64,000 bases of DNA, from positions 42,874 through 106,873 of the forward strand of contig CANQBA010000002.1 in NCBI GenBank assembly GCA_947589545.1, read 5' to 3'. Made by a program: the position numbers and the translations under genes. Under the pieces are notes generated by a model, which was not told the DNA's origin, ran no database searches, and worked only from the letters and a program-made list of their open reading frames with translations. Position 1 is the stretch's first letter; each line of letters starts with the position of its first letter. Shown piece after piece: positions 43,052-55,825 of this stretch. The DNA is from an uncultured Oscillospiraceae bacterium. Its GTDB lineage: Bacteria > Bacillota > Clostridia > Oscillospirales > Oscillospiraceae.

Positions 43052-43080
43052 TTCATTTTTTCTATACGGTATGGTATAAT
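43052..43080 (+). promoter_or_regulatory. Promoter of the hibernation factor gene
   Basis: TATAAT (43075-43080) with TTCATT 17 bases upstream. The gene starts 45 bases later. Confidence 0.5.
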
Positions 43081-43124
43081 ACTCCCACGGGAGGAATCCC
43101 GCATACAGAAAGGAGCTGACGACA

Positions 43125-43658
43125 ATGAGGTTTACTTTTACCGAGAAGAAGCTTCCGGTCTCCGCGGATGTGAGGGCGTATGCCGAGAAGAAGCTGGGAA
43201 AGCTGGACAGGCTTTTCAAGAGCGAGGCCGACGCCTCCGTCACCTTCTCCATGGAGAGGGGCCGCTTCATCGTTGAGGCCACCATCCGGGCCGGCGGCAT
43301 GATCTACCGTGTCACCGAGACAACGGGGGATATGTACGCCTCGATTGATTCCGCCGCCGCCAGCATCGAGCGGCAGATCCGCAAGAACAAGACGCGCCTT
43401 GCCAAGCGCCTGCGCGACGGCGCCTTTGAGCGGGAGATCTCCGTCCCCGCCGTCCCGGAGGAGGATGAGGAGGGCGAATTCCAGGTGGTGCGCACCAAGC
43501 GCTTCTCCATCAAGCCCATGACCGTGGACGAGGCGATCCTGCAGATGAACCTTCTGGATCACGAGTTCTTTGTCTTCAAAAATCAGGACGAGGAGGACAG
43601 ATTCGCCGTGGTCTACAAGCGCAAAAGCGGCGGCTACGGCCTCATCGAGAGCGACTGA
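43125..43658 (+). CDS. hpf: Ribosome hibernation promoting factor, long form
   Basis: A 177-residue protein. The N-terminal domain (MRFTFTEKKLPVSADVRAYA to about residue 100) binds the decoding centre, and the C-terminal domain (about 120-177, KRFSIKPMTVDEAI and FFVFKNQDEE) is the dimerisation module of long-form HPF. It pairs 70S ribosomes into inactive 100S particles in stationary phase. It is a single gene with its own promoter and hairpin. Confidence 0.94.
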   Translation: MRFTFTEKKLPVSADVRAYAEKKLGKLDRLFKSEADASVTFSMERGRFIVEATIRAGGMIYRVTETTGDMYASIDSAAASIERQIRKNKTRLAKRLRDGAFEREISVPAVPEEDEEGEFQVVRTKRFSIKPMTVDEAILQMNLLDHEFFVFKNQDEEDRFAVVYKRKSGGYGLIESD

Positions 43659-43674
43659 AAAACCGAAAAGGAAA

Positions 43675-43700
43675 GAGGGGGCCGGCATTCCGGCCCCCTC
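43675..43700 (+). terminator. Hairpin after hpf
   Basis: GAGGGGGCCGG and its complement around CATT, 16 bases after the stop. There is no long T run. Confidence 0.6.
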
Positions 43701-43702
43701 AG

Positions 43703-43746
43703 CTTGTCAAAAAACTTATTCGTATTCGATATTTTTTCCGATGACG
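43703..43746 (+). repeat. Partial copy of the intergenic palindromic element
   Basis: CTTGTCAAAAAACT opens the copy as it does at 50612, and ATTCGATATTTTTTCCG continues the match with small changes. It is placed right after a gene-end hairpin, as the 50.6-kb copy is. Confidence 0.65.
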
Positions 43747-43774
43747 CCGCCCCCGGCTTGCCGGGGGCGGCGTC
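43743..43774. terminator. Hairpin at the 3' side of the isomerase gene
   Basis: GACGCCGCCCCCGG (43743-43756) and its complement around CTTG. No strong T tract on either strand. Confidence 0.5.
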
Positions 43775-43797
43775 GGTGTTGATGTGGATTTTGAAGC

Positions 43798-45276
<1,479 letters not shown>

Positions 45277-45334
45277 AGAAATGACCTCCTTATTTCCTCA
45301 CTAAAAAATAATTTAAAAAGTTTCAAAATAATGC

Positions 45335-45363
45335 TTGACAAATGCTTCGGCCTGTGGTATAAT
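45335..45363 (+). promoter_or_regulatory. Consensus promoter opposite to mrp and the isomerase
   Basis: TTGACA (45335-45340), 17 bases, TATAAT (45358-45363), perfect at both boxes. No plus-strand gene follows; the transcript would run into the 3' end of mrp in antisense. Confidence 0.7.
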
Positions 45364-45369
45364 GCATGA

Positions 45370-45422
45370 TAAGGGCACGGGAGAAGGAAAATCTCCGGGG
45401 TCTGGAGAGGTGTTGCCGTTTT
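45370..45422 (+). ncRNA. Possible short structured RNA
   Basis: Downstream of the plus-strand promoter the sequence folds into TCTCC/GGAGA with outer GGCA/TGCC arms, then GTTTT. This could be a small RNA of about 55 bases. There is no strong terminator, so readthrough into antisense of mrp is equally likely. Confidence 0.3.
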
Positions 45423-45429
45423 GAGGGGC

Positions 45430-46257
45430 TTACGCTTTCTCCACGGCGGCCAGGATCCCGTCGAGCATGTTGGTGTCCACGCCCTCGATGTCCCCGGCGT
45501 CGGCGGCCTGGGGGATGGCCGGGTCGATGGGCAGGCGGGCGGTGACGGGGATCCTGTGGGCGGCCGCCAGCTCCTCCAGCCGGCTCTCGCCGAAAATGAA
45601 ATGCTTTTTGCCGCAGTCGGGGCAGACGAAGTAGGACATATTCTCCACAATGCCCAAGACGGGGATGCTCATCAGCTCCGCCATCTTCACGGCCTTTTCC
45701 ACGATGACGCTGACAAGCTCCTGGGGGGAGGTGACGATGACGATGCCGTCCACGGGCAGGGACTGGAACACGGTCAGGGGCACGTCGCCCGTTCCGGGGG
45801 GCATATCCACGAACATGTAGTCCACGTCGCCCCACCAGACCTCCTTCCAGAACTGCTGGACCACGCCGCCGATGATGGGGCCGCGCCACACCACGGGATC
45901 CGTGGGGTCGTCCAGAAGGAGATTCATGCTCATCAGCTTAATGCCGGTGCGCGTCTCGGCGGGGACGATGCCCTCCTCCACGCCCATGGCCCGCTCCCGG
46001 ACGCCGAACACCTTGGGGATGGAGGGGCCGGTGATATCCGCGTCCATGACGGCGACGGCGGCGCCCTTTTTCCGCTGGGCGCAGGCCAGCAGGCCCGTTA
46101 CCATGGATTTGCCTACGCCGCCCTTGCCGGAGACGACGGCGATGACCTTTTTGACGCTGGACGCGGGATTTCCCGCCTTGGGATCCTCGTTTTTCTTTTC
46201 CCGGCTGGCGCAGTTGGCCGCGCAGGTGGCGCAGTCGTGGGTACATTCTTCGCTCAA
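45430..46257 (-). CDS. Mrp/NBP35-family ATP-binding protein
   Basis: A 275-residue ATPase started at TTG 46257 behind AAGGAGG; a longer frame has no such site. The N-terminus has a CxxxCxxCxxxC-like cluster (CTHDCATCAANC), then the deviant Walker A SGKGGVGKS near residue 27, the switch FVDMPPGTGD near 142, and a C-terminal CPDC near 210. These features suit iron-sulfur cluster carriage and delivery. It faces an antisense promoter at its 3' end and is upstream of the isomerase gene. Confidence 0.88.
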   Translation of the reverse strand: MSEECTHDCATCAANCASREKKNEDPKAGNPASSVKKVIAVVSGKGGVGKSMVTGLLACAQRKKGAAVAVMDADITGPSIPKVFGVRERAMGVEEGIVPAETRTGIKLMSMNLLLDDPTDPVVWRGPIIGGVVQQFWKEVWWGDVDYMFVDMPPGTGDVPLTVFQSLPVDGIVIVTSPQELVSVIVEKAVKMAELMSIPVLGIVENMSYFVCPDCGKKHFIFGESRLEELAAAHRIPVTARLPIDPAIPQAADAGDIEGVDTNMLDGILAAVEKA

Positions 46258-46510
46258 AATGAAAACCTCCTTGGCAATCGGGGGCCGGGCCCCCGGATAC
46301 AGATACAAATACTATACCGCTTTTTCCTCCTTTCGTCAATCGGGTGAAGAAGAAAAAATGGGGGAGAAATTCCAGAAGATCCGTCTCGAGGGGGATATCG
46401 GAGGATCGGCAAATTATGGTAATTTATGTTTTTCACGGACACCACGGCCCGGGCGGCCGGATGTCCACGGATTATGTCGACCAATTTTATACTGAATTGC
46501 CGAAAAGATG

Positions 46511-46539
46511 TTGCAAAATTTTGAAACAGATGTTATAAT
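46511..46539 (+). promoter_or_regulatory. Promoter of the murA gene
   Basis: TTGCAA (46511-46516), 17 bases, TATAAT (46534-46539). The gap 46258-46672 otherwise holds no gene I can support. Confidence 0.7.
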
Positions 46540-46672
46540 CTTATTTACATGAGTTCTTAAGATTTTTGACCGCGGGATTTTAATCAGACATTTGTATTCT
46601 GCCGCCGGCGCGGGCATACTGAGCTCGGAGATGCCGCGCGCTCTTCAAGTAAGCACACAGGAAGGTGAGCCT

Positions 46673-47974
46673 TTGACAAAATATGTTATCAAAGGTGGGA
46701 GGCCCCTTTACGGCACCGTTGAGATCAGCGGGGCCAAAAACGCCGCCGTGGCCATTATCCCCGCCGCCATGCTGGTGGACGGGGTCTGCCGCATTGAAAA
46801 TATTCCCCAGATCTCCGACGTGACCATGCTCCTGAACATCCTCCGGCGTCTGGGCGCCAGGGTCAGGACGGTGGACCGCCACACCATGGACATCGACTGT
46901 TCGGGCGTGCGCACGTTCAAGGCGGATTTTGACATCATGACAAAGATCCGCGCCAGCTACTACCTGATCGGCGCGCTTCTGGGCCGGTTCGGGAAGGCCA
47001 AGGTGGCCATGCCCGGCGGCTGTAATTTCGGTTCCGTCCGGCCCATTGACCAGCACGTCAAGGGCTTTATCGCCATGGGCGCGGAGGTGGAGGTCAAAAA
47101 CGGCCTCGTCTCCGCCACCGCCCGGGACGGGCGTCTCCACGGGGCGGACATCTATCTGGACGTGGCAAGCGTGGGGGCCACCATCAACATCATGCTGGCC
47201 GCCGTGTTCGCCAGGGGCGTCACCCGCATCGAGAACGTGGCCCGGGAGCCCCACATCGTGGACGTGGCCAACTTCCTCAACGCCATGGGCGCGGACATCC
47301 GCGGGGCCGGCACCAACGTCATCAAGATCCGGGGCGTTGACCGTCTCAACGGCGGCAGCTACGCCCTGATCCCCGACCAGATCGAAGCCGGCACCTATAT
47401 GGCCGCCGTGGCGGGGGCGGGCGGCAGCCTGCTCATCAAAAACGTCATCCCCAAGCACATGGACTGCATCACCGGCAAGCTGGAGGAGATGGGCGTCCAC
47501 GTGGAGGAGGGCGAGGACGAGATGCTCGTCTCCCGCTCCGGCTCCCTGCGGCGCATCAACCTGAAGACCCTGCCCTATCCCGGCTTCCCCACGGACATGC
47601 AGCCCCAGATGGCCACGGTGCTGTGCCTGGCCCGTGGCACCTCCGTCATCACGGAGGGCGTGTGGGACACCCGGTACAAATACGTGGACGAGCTGATGAA
47701 AATGGGCGCCAGCATCACCGTTGACGGCCGTAAGGCCATCATCGAGGGGGTGGGCGAGCTCACCGGCGCCAACGTGAAGGCCTGGGATCTGCGGGCCGGG
47801 GCGGCCATGGTCATCGCGGGCCTGTGCGCCCAGGGCACCACCGAGATCGAGGGCGTCAACTACATCGAGCGCGGCTACGAGGATCTGGTGGAGAAGCTCA
47901 GGGCCGTGGGCGCGGACATCGAGAGCGTGGAGATCCCGGAGACGGACGACGCGGAGATCGTCAAAATAGGATAA
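46673..47974 (+). CDS. murA: UDP-N-acetylglucosamine 1-carboxyvinyltransferase
   Basis: A 433-residue enzyme of peptidoglycan synthesis, started at TTG 46673 behind AGGAAGG. It transfers enolpyruvate to UDP-GlcNAc. KNAAVAIIPAAML near residue 20, the active-site Cys in MPGGCNFGSVRP near 115 (the fosfomycin target), TGKLEEMG near 265 and DTRYKYVDELMKMG near 330 are diagnostic. Its length is typical. It begins a cluster with rlmH and phosphohexomutase, though rlmH follows after a 46-base gap. Confidence 0.94.
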   Translation: MTKYVIKGGRPLYGTVEISGAKNAAVAIIPAAMLVDGVCRIENIPQISDVTMLLNILRRLGARVRTVDRHTMDIDCSGVRTFKADFDIMTKIRASYYLIGALLGRFGKAKVAMPGGCNFGSVRPIDQHVKGFIAMGAEVEVKNGLVSATARDGRLHGADIYLDVASVGATINIMLAAVFARGVTRIENVAREPHIVDVANFLNAMGADIRGAGTNVIKIRGVDRLNGGSYALIPDQIEAGTYMAAVAGAGGSLLIKNVIPKHMDCITGKLEEMGVHVEEGEDEMLVSRSGSLRRINLKTLPYPGFPTDMQPQMATVLCLARGTSVITEGVWDTRYKYVDELMKMGASITVDGRKAIIEGVGELTGANVKAWDLRAGAAMVIAGLCAQGTTEIEGVNYIERGYEDLVEKLRAVGADIESVEIPETDDAEIVKIG

Positions 47975-48020
47975 TGACCGATTCGGGGGCATAAAATGCC
48001 CCCTGACTTTTATAGACATC

Positions 48021-48500
48021 ATGGTGGATATCACGCTGATTTGTGTGGGCAGGCTCAAGGAAAGGTTCTATAAGGACGCCTGCGGGGAGTACATAAAGCG
48101 CCTGGGGGCCTATTGCCGTATCACGGTGACGGAGCTTGCGGAGGAGCGGAAAAGCGACGCGCCCTCTCCGGCGGAGGTGGACGCCTGCCTTTTGAAGGAG
48201 GCGGAGGCCATCAAAAAAGCCGTCCCCAAGGGGGCGGCGGTGATCGCCCTGTGCGTGGAGGGCCGGGAGTACTCCTCCCCGGGGCTGGCGGGGCTTTTGG
48301 AGGAGCTGAGCCTGAAAAGCGCGAAGCTTTGCTTTATCATCGGCGGCTCCGACGGCCTACATCAAAGCGTCAAGGAGCTGGCCCGGGTGAGGCTGTCCAT
48401 GTCGCCCATGACCTTTCCCCACCACCTGGCCAGGGTGATGGTGCTGGAGCAGATCTACCGGGCGTTTCGTATCCTGAACGGAGGGAAATATCACAAATGA
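48021..48500 (+). CDS. rlmH: 23S rRNA pseudouridine-1915 N3-methyltransferase
   Basis: A 159-residue SPOUT-type methyltransferase. The GGSDGLHQSV loop near residue 108 and FPHHLARVMVLEQIYRAF near 133 form the deep knot that binds S-adenosylmethionine, and the start VDITLICVGRLKE is typical. It modifies helix 69 of 23S rRNA. No clear ribosome binding site precedes the ATG. The stop overlaps the ATG of the next gene (ATGA). Confidence 0.94.
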   Translation: MVDITLICVGRLKERFYKDACGEYIKRLGAYCRITVTELAEERKSDAPSPAEVDACLLKEAEAIKKAVPKGAAVIALCVEGREYSSPGLAGLLEELSLKSAKLCFIIGGSDGLHQSVKELARVRLSMSPMTFPHHLARVMVLEQIYRAFRILNGGKYHK

Positions 48501-48844
48501 GCGGGGAATGGAGCTTCAAATTCACCTCCGGCGTCACCGGGAACTGGCCGGTGACGGCCTCCGGTCAACCGGAGACGCCCGCCTTTTTGGAGCGGGTCTT
48601 CGGCAGCGAGACGGAGCTGGCGCTGCGGCGCAATATGCTGTGGGCCTACGGCGTGCCCAGCGTGAGCCGGTACCCCCTGGACGGGGCCCTGGGCAAGGTC
48701 ATTCTGGGCCAGTCCGGCTTCGGGATGGATATTTTCGTCCCCGAGAGTATGCTGGAGGACGCGAAAAATATTATAAAGCCCGCTGAAAACGAATCTGAAA
48801 ATGAAATCATATATGAGGAGGAAAATCAAAATGAGCTACCGTGA
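48497..48844 (+). CDS. DUF2007-like small protein
   Basis: A 115-residue protein started at ATG 48497, overlapping the rlmH stop. The centre (LALRRNMLWAYGVPSVSRYPLDGALGK, then GFGMDIFVPESMLEDAKNII) follows the DUF2007 or putative signal-transducing fold: a short alpha-beta domain ending in a VPE-x-x-L-x-x-A segment. The acidic tail (ENESENEIIYEEENQ) is unusual. Its function is unknown; its stop overlaps the start region of the phosphohexomutase gene. Confidence 0.55.
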   Translation: MSGEWSFKFTSGVTGNWPVTASGQPETPAFLERVFGSETELALRRNMLWAYGVPSVSRYPLDGALGKVILGQSGFGMDIFVPESMLEDAKNIIKPAENESENEIIYEEENQNELP

Positions 48845-50558
48845 ATCCTACGAGAAATGGTTGAATTCTCCCGCCCTGTCCGCCCAGGAGAAGGCGGAGC
48901 TTCAGGCCATTGCCGGGGACGAGAAGGAGATCGAGTCCCGCTTTGTGGCCCAGCTGGAGTTCGGCACCGCCGGTCTGCGCGGCACCATGGCTGTGGGCCT
49001 CAACCGCATGAACGTCCATGTCATCCGCCACACCACCCAGGCCTTCGCCGAGGTGATCCTGGCCGAGGGCCCCGAGGCCGCCAAACGCGGCGTGGCCGTC
49101 TGCTACGACTGCCGCAACAACTCCGAGACCTTTGCCCGGGAGGCCGCCCGGGTCTGCGCCGCCAACGGCATCTTCGTGCGGCTCTTTGACGACATGCGCC
49201 CCACCCCGGAGCTTTCTTTCGCCATCCGGGAGTATAAGTGCATCGCCGGCATCAACGTCACCGCCTCCCACAACCCCAAGGAATATAACGGCTACAAGGT
49301 CTACTGGGAGGACGGCGCCCAGCTGCCCCCCAAGCACGCCGATGAGGTGGCCGCCAAAATGGCGAAGCTGGACGTCTTTGACTGCGTCAAGACCATGGAC
49401 TTTGACGCCGCCCTCCGGGAGGGGAAGATCGTCCTCATGGGCCACGAGACGGACGAGGCGTTTTTAGCCAACGTCATGGCCCAGCAGAACGACCCCGCCC
49501 TCATCGCCAGTGTGGCCGACAGCTTCAAGATGGTCTACACCCCCTTCCACGGCACCGGCATGAAGCTGATCCCCGAGGCGCTTCGCCGTATGGGCCTTAA
49601 GAAGGTCTACTGCGAGCCCCAGCAGATGATCAAGGACGGCGATTTCCCCACCGTCAAGTCCCCCAACCCCGAAAACCCCGAGGGCTTCTATCTGTGCGTC
49701 GAGCTGGCCGACAAGGTGGGCGCGGACTTCATCCTGGGCTCCGACCCGGACGCCGACCGCGTGGGCATCATGGTGCGGGATCACGACGGCAAGTTCATCC
49801 CCTTCACCGGCAACCAGACGGGCGTCCTGCTCTTAGACTACATCATCGGCGCCAAGCGCCGGGCCGGCACCATGCCTGAAAACCCCGCGGCCCTCAAGTC
49901 CATCGTCTCCTCCGAGATGGCCCGCGCCGTGGCGGAGAAGAACGGCCTGCAGTTCTACGACACCTTCACCGGCTTTAAGTTCCTGGCCGAGAAAAAGAAC
50001 GCCCTGGAGGAGTCCGGTCAGGGGAAGGTCATCTTCTCCTTTGAGGAGTCCTACGGCTACATGTTCGGCGACTACGTCCGGGACAAGGACGCCGTCACCG
50101 CGTCCCTGATGATCTGCGAGATGGCGGCCTGGTACGCCTCCCAGGGCATCGCCCTGGTGGACGCTCTGGACGCCCTCTATGAGAAGTACGGCGCGTATCT
50201 GGAGAAGACCCTGAACCTGGTGATGCCGGGTCTTGACGGTCAGAAGAAGATGAAGGCCCTGATGGACGGCCTCAGGAACGATCCTCCCGCCCAGATCGCC
50301 GGCCAGAAGATCCGCCTCTACCGGGACTACGCCGACGGCTCCGAAAAGGACGCGGAGACCGGCGCGGCGGCCAAGATGGAGCTGTCCGGCTCCAACGTGC
50401 TGTCCTTCGTGCTGGCCGACGGCACCGTCCTCATCGTCCGGCCCTCCGGCACCGAGCCCAAGGTAAAGGTCTATGTCCTCTGCCGGGGCGAGAATATGGA
50501 GGAGGCCCGGAAAAAGACCGCCCTCTACTCCGACTGGGCTATGGGCCTTGGCAAATAA
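48831..50558 (+). CDS. Phosphoglucomutase/phosphomannomutase
   Basis: A 575-residue phosphohexomutase started at ATG 48831 behind GAGGAGG. The phosphoserine loop is TASHNPKEYNGYK near residue 143, the metal loop SDPDADRVGIM near 306, the sugar loop FSFEESYGYMFGDYVRDKD near 402, and the phosphate site RPSGTEPKVKVY near 545. It interconverts hexose 1- and 6-phosphates for glycogen and envelope sugar synthesis. Confidence 0.94.
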   Translation: MSYRESYEKWLNSPALSAQEKAELQAIAGDEKEIESRFVAQLEFGTAGLRGTMAVGLNRMNVHVIRHTTQAFAEVILAEGPEAAKRGVAVCYDCRNNSETFAREAARVCAANGIFVRLFDDMRPTPELSFAIREYKCIAGINVTASHNPKEYNGYKVYWEDGAQLPPKHADEVAAKMAKLDVFDCVKTMDFDAALREGKIVLMGHETDEAFLANVMAQQNDPALIASVADSFKMVYTPFHGTGMKLIPEALRRMGLKKVYCEPQQMIKDGDFPTVKSPNPENPEGFYLCVELADKVGADFILGSDPDADRVGIMVRDHDGKFIPFTGNQTGVLLLDYIIGAKRRAGTMPENPAALKSIVSSEMARAVAEKNGLQFYDTFTGFKFLAEKKNALEESGQGKVIFSFEESYGYMFGDYVRDKDAVTASLMICEMAAWYASQGIALVDALDALYEKYGAYLEKTLNLVMPGLDGQKKMKALMDGLRNDPPAQIAGQKIRLYRDYADGSEKDAETGAAAKMELSGSNVLSFVLADGTVLIVRPSGTEPKVKVYVLCRGENMEEARKKTALYSDWAMGLGK

Positions 50559-50580
50559 AAGCCGCATAAAGCCATAAAAT

Positions 50581-50608
50581 TATCGCCGCCCGGAACCGGG
50601 CGGCGATA
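50581..50608. terminator. Hairpin after the phosphohexomutase gene
   Basis: TATCGCCGCCCGG pairs with its exact complement around AA. The minus strand side carries TAATTTTATG, so it can terminate the leftward transcript. Confidence 0.65.
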
Positions 50609-50611
50609 CAA

Positions 50612-50810
50612 CTTGTCAAAAAACTCAAATTCAATATTTTTCCCGGCGACATGCGCGTCGGGAAAAATCCCTTTTGTCGCCCAAGTGTGCCCCTTCGGGG
50701 TGCATGTAGGGCGACAGCAGGGCGGTTTTCTCTGAATTTCGCAAAATTCAGAGAAAATTACCCACACGTTCCCCCTTGTCGGGAAAAGCCCGTCAGGGCT
50801 TTTTCGACAG
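50612..50810. repeat. MITE-like palindromic intergenic element
   Basis: About 199 bases bounded by CTTGTCAAAAA and TTTTTCGACAG, which are near inverted ends. Inside are a CCCG/CGGG hairpin, a GTCGCCC/GGGCGAC hairpin with a GCCCCTTCGGGGTGC core, a 14-bp perfect stem TTTTCTCTGAATTT (50726-50739) with 50743-50757, and the AAGCCC/GGGCTT hairpin seen at 11.2 and 41.8 kb. No open reading frame is present. Confidence 0.65.
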
Positions 50811-50815
50811 TCTAT

Positions 50816-50841
50816 ATCGCCGCCCGGTTCCGGGCGGCGAT
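50816..50841. terminator. Second copy of the pgm-side hairpin stem
   Basis: ATCGCCGCCCGG and its complement around TT, followed on the plus strand by TTTTAG. It has the same stem as 50581-50608 and lies on the far side of the palindromic element. Confidence 0.65.
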
Positions 50842-50860
50842 TTTAGAGTATTTGGAGGCT

Positions 50861-51925
50861 TTACGCGTCCAGGAGGCGCTCGGTGATAAGATCCATGACC
50901 TTGTTCTGGAGCAGGGAGTAGAGCACGTAGGGCTTGCCGTAGACGTCCACATAGGATTCGTATTCGTTTTCGGTGATGTCCTCGTCGGTGGCGGTGATGC
51001 CCTCCCGCTCGGCCACGGCCTGGAAGATCATGTCCTGCTGGGCGTGGAAGGGGGCCTGGACGTCCAGGTACTCGTCAAGGGTGGAGGCGCCCACCATGTA
51101 CTGGACAAAGGTGTCGGCATCCAGGCCGTACTGGCTGGCCTGGAGCTCGATCTGGGTCTTCATGGCGGCCCGGACGGCGTCGGTGACGGCCTGGGGGATG
51201 TCGCCGCACTGGGCGGCGCTGAGAAAGACGGGGATCTCCGTCTCGCTGGTGACCTCCTCCACGCTTACGTAGTTGTAGGCGATGTACTGGGCCATATGGT
51301 CGCGGCTCTCAAAGCCGATGGCCTTTGCCGCGTCCTCGGCGATGTCCCAGATGTAGTTGACGGTGATGTTGAACACCGCGTCCTTGCCCGCCAGATCCTC
51401 GCTCTGGTAGGGGTCGGGGAAGGTGACCTCGATGTCAAAGTTTTCGCCGGGCTTGTGGCCCTTGAGCTGTTCGATGAAGTCGTCGATGAAGCTGGTGTAG
51501 CCCACCACGATATCGCTGCCCTGGCCGCCGGTACTGCCGCCTTCAAATTCCACGCCGTCCACGCTTCCCACGTAGTCGATGTTCACAAAGTCCCCGTCAG
51601 CGATGCCACGGTCGTAGATCTGGGGGAATTCCGGGAGCTCCACGTCCTCAAAGGCCGGGAGCGTCACAAAATCCAGCGCCCGGACGCCCGCGTAGAAGCC
51701 GTTTTCATCAAGGCCGTTGGACAGGGCGGTGTAGTCGGGGAGGGCGGCGCTGTCCGAGGTGTCGCCGGCGCTGTCGCCGGAGGTGTCGTCCGAGGCGCCG
51801 CCGGAGGTGTCGGCCCCGTTGACCTTGTCGTTGAGCTTGTCGCTGAAAGCGCCGCGCTGGCAGGAGGCCAGGGCGAAAACCAGCGCCAGGGCCAGCAGAA
51901 GGCAGAGAAGTTTCCTGTTTTTCAT
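50861..51925 (-). CDS. Lipoprotein peptidyl-prolyl isomerase (trigger-factor-like)
   Basis: A 354-residue lipoprotein started at ATG 51925. The signal peptide ends in LASC, with the lipidated Cys near residue 22, followed by an Asp/Ser/Thr linker. Residues about 110-195 are an FKBP-type domain (GDFVNIDYVGSVDGVEFEGG, then a DIEVTFPDPY strand). The rest (about 200-354) is a helical trigger-factor C-terminal-like chaperone arm with repeated charged helices. It probably folds exported proteins outside the membrane. The divergent neighbour is secA, supporting a role in secretion. Confidence 0.82.
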   Translation of the reverse strand: MKNRKLLCLLLALALVFALASCQRGAFSDKLNDKVNGADTSGGASDDTSGDSAGDTSDSAALPDYTALSNGLDENGFYAGVRALDFVTLPAFEDVELPEFPQIYDRGIADGDFVNIDYVGSVDGVEFEGGSTGGQGSDIVVGYTSFIDDFIEQLKGHKPGENFDIEVTFPDPYQSEDLAGKDAVFNITVNYIWDIAEDAAKAIGFESRDHMAQYIAYNYVSVEEVTSETEIPVFLSAAQCGDIPQAVTDAVRAAMKTQIELQASQYGLDADTFVQYMVGASTLDEYLDVQAPFHAQQDMIFQAVAEREGITATDEDITENEYESYVDVYGKPYVLYSLLQNKVMDLITERLLDA

Positions 51926-52060
51926 AAGAGATCCCCTTTGTATAAAGGCTTTTTCGGTGGAATGATGAAAATTATACAGGATGGGCGGCGGGGAAATGTG
52001 AACATTTTGTAAATACGGCGCAAGGTCACAATTCTTCTTTATTTTAAAAGGAGAATATGC

Positions 52061-52066
52061 TATAAT
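52061..52066 (+). promoter_or_regulatory. -10 box of secA
   Basis: TATAAT 44 bases upstream of ATG 52110; the -35 region (52038-52043, TTTATT) is weak. Confidence 0.4.
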
Positions 52067-52109
52067 ATACCGATACAATTAATCTGCAATCTGCGAAAGG
52101 TATACTGCA

Positions 52110-54917
<2,808 letters not shown>

Positions 54918-54993
54918 ACCGGCATGAAGGCCGCGAAGCGGCTTTCAAATGCCAAGGGGATGCGTGCGGAGAGGATCTTTGAGTTTTAGCTGT

Positions 54994-55788
54994 ATGGATC
55001 TTATCGAAACGAATTTAAACGGTCTTCCGCTGATGACCGCGCCCCATATCCCCTTCCCCCACGGCTTCACCACCCGGTTCGGCGGGGTGAGCGGCGGGAT
55101 CTACGCCTCCCTCGATCTGGGGGAGAACCGGGGCGACGAGCCGGAGGCGGTGCGGGAGAATTACCGCCGGCTCAAGGCGGCGCTGGGGATCGAAAGGCTC
55201 TGCTTCACAAGGCAGATCCACGAGGCCACGGTGAGATACGTCACGGGCCGGGACGCCCGGGAGCCCTTCGATCCGCTCCCGTACGCCTGCGACGGGCTCG
55301 TCACCGACGAGCCGGGGCTGGGCCTGATCGTCTTCACCGCCGACTGTGTGCCCCTCCTGCTGTGCGACCCGGAAAGGCGCGTGGCCGCCGCTGTGCACGC
55401 CGGGTGGCGGGGGACTGTGGCGGACATCGCCGGGAGGGCGGTGGAGGCCATGGAGAAGCTGGGCTGTGACCCCGGAGACATCCGGGCCGCCATAGGGCCG
55501 TGCATCTCCCGGTGCTGTTTTGAGACGGGCCCCGAGGTGCCGGAGGCGGTGACGGCCGTCCTGGGACAAGAGGGGCGGGCATACATCGACGGCCCCGGCG
55601 GGGACGGAGACAAATATTTTGTGGATCTCAAGGGCGTCAACCGGGCGCTGTTGACGCGCCGGGGGGTGTGCCCCGAACATATCGCCGTCTCGGGGGAGTG
55701 CACCATGTGCAGGCCGGATAAATACTGGTCGCACCGGGCCACCAACGGCCGGCGCGGCGTCCAGGCGGCGGTGATCGCCCTCTCGTGA
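54994..55788 (+). CDS. Laccase-domain YfiH/PgeF-like protein
   Basis: A protein of about 264 residues; ATG 54994 is used, though TTG 54979 behind GGAGAGG is also possible. Copper/zinc-site features are FTADCVPLLL near residue 110, AAVHAGWRGTV near 132 and AIGPCISRCCFE near 168, with EGECTMCRPDKYWSHR near the end, all characteristic of the YfiH/PgeF family. Family members act as purine nucleoside phosphorylase/deaminase-like enzymes or in peptidoglycan editing; which applies here is uncertain. It follows secA by about 75 bases. Confidence 0.85.
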   Translation: MDLIETNLNGLPLMTAPHIPFPHGFTTRFGGVSGGIYASLDLGENRGDEPEAVRENYRRLKAALGIERLCFTRQIHEATVRYVTGRDAREPFDPLPYACDGLVTDEPGLGLIVFTADCVPLLLCDPERRVAAAVHAGWRGTVADIAGRAVEAMEKLGCDPGDIRAAIGPCISRCCFETGPEVPEAVTAVLGQEGRAYIDGPGGDGDKYFVDLKGVNRALLTRRGVCPEHIAVSGECTMCRPDKYWSHRATNGRRGVQAAVIALS

Positions 55789-55825
55789 CGGCCCTTCAGC
55801 ATAGAGAAAAAACGGAGGTAAAGCC

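Noticed and set aside
46344..46538. 64-codon frame upstream of murA
   Set aside because: Overlaps the murA promoter, has no ribosome binding site and no family resemblance.
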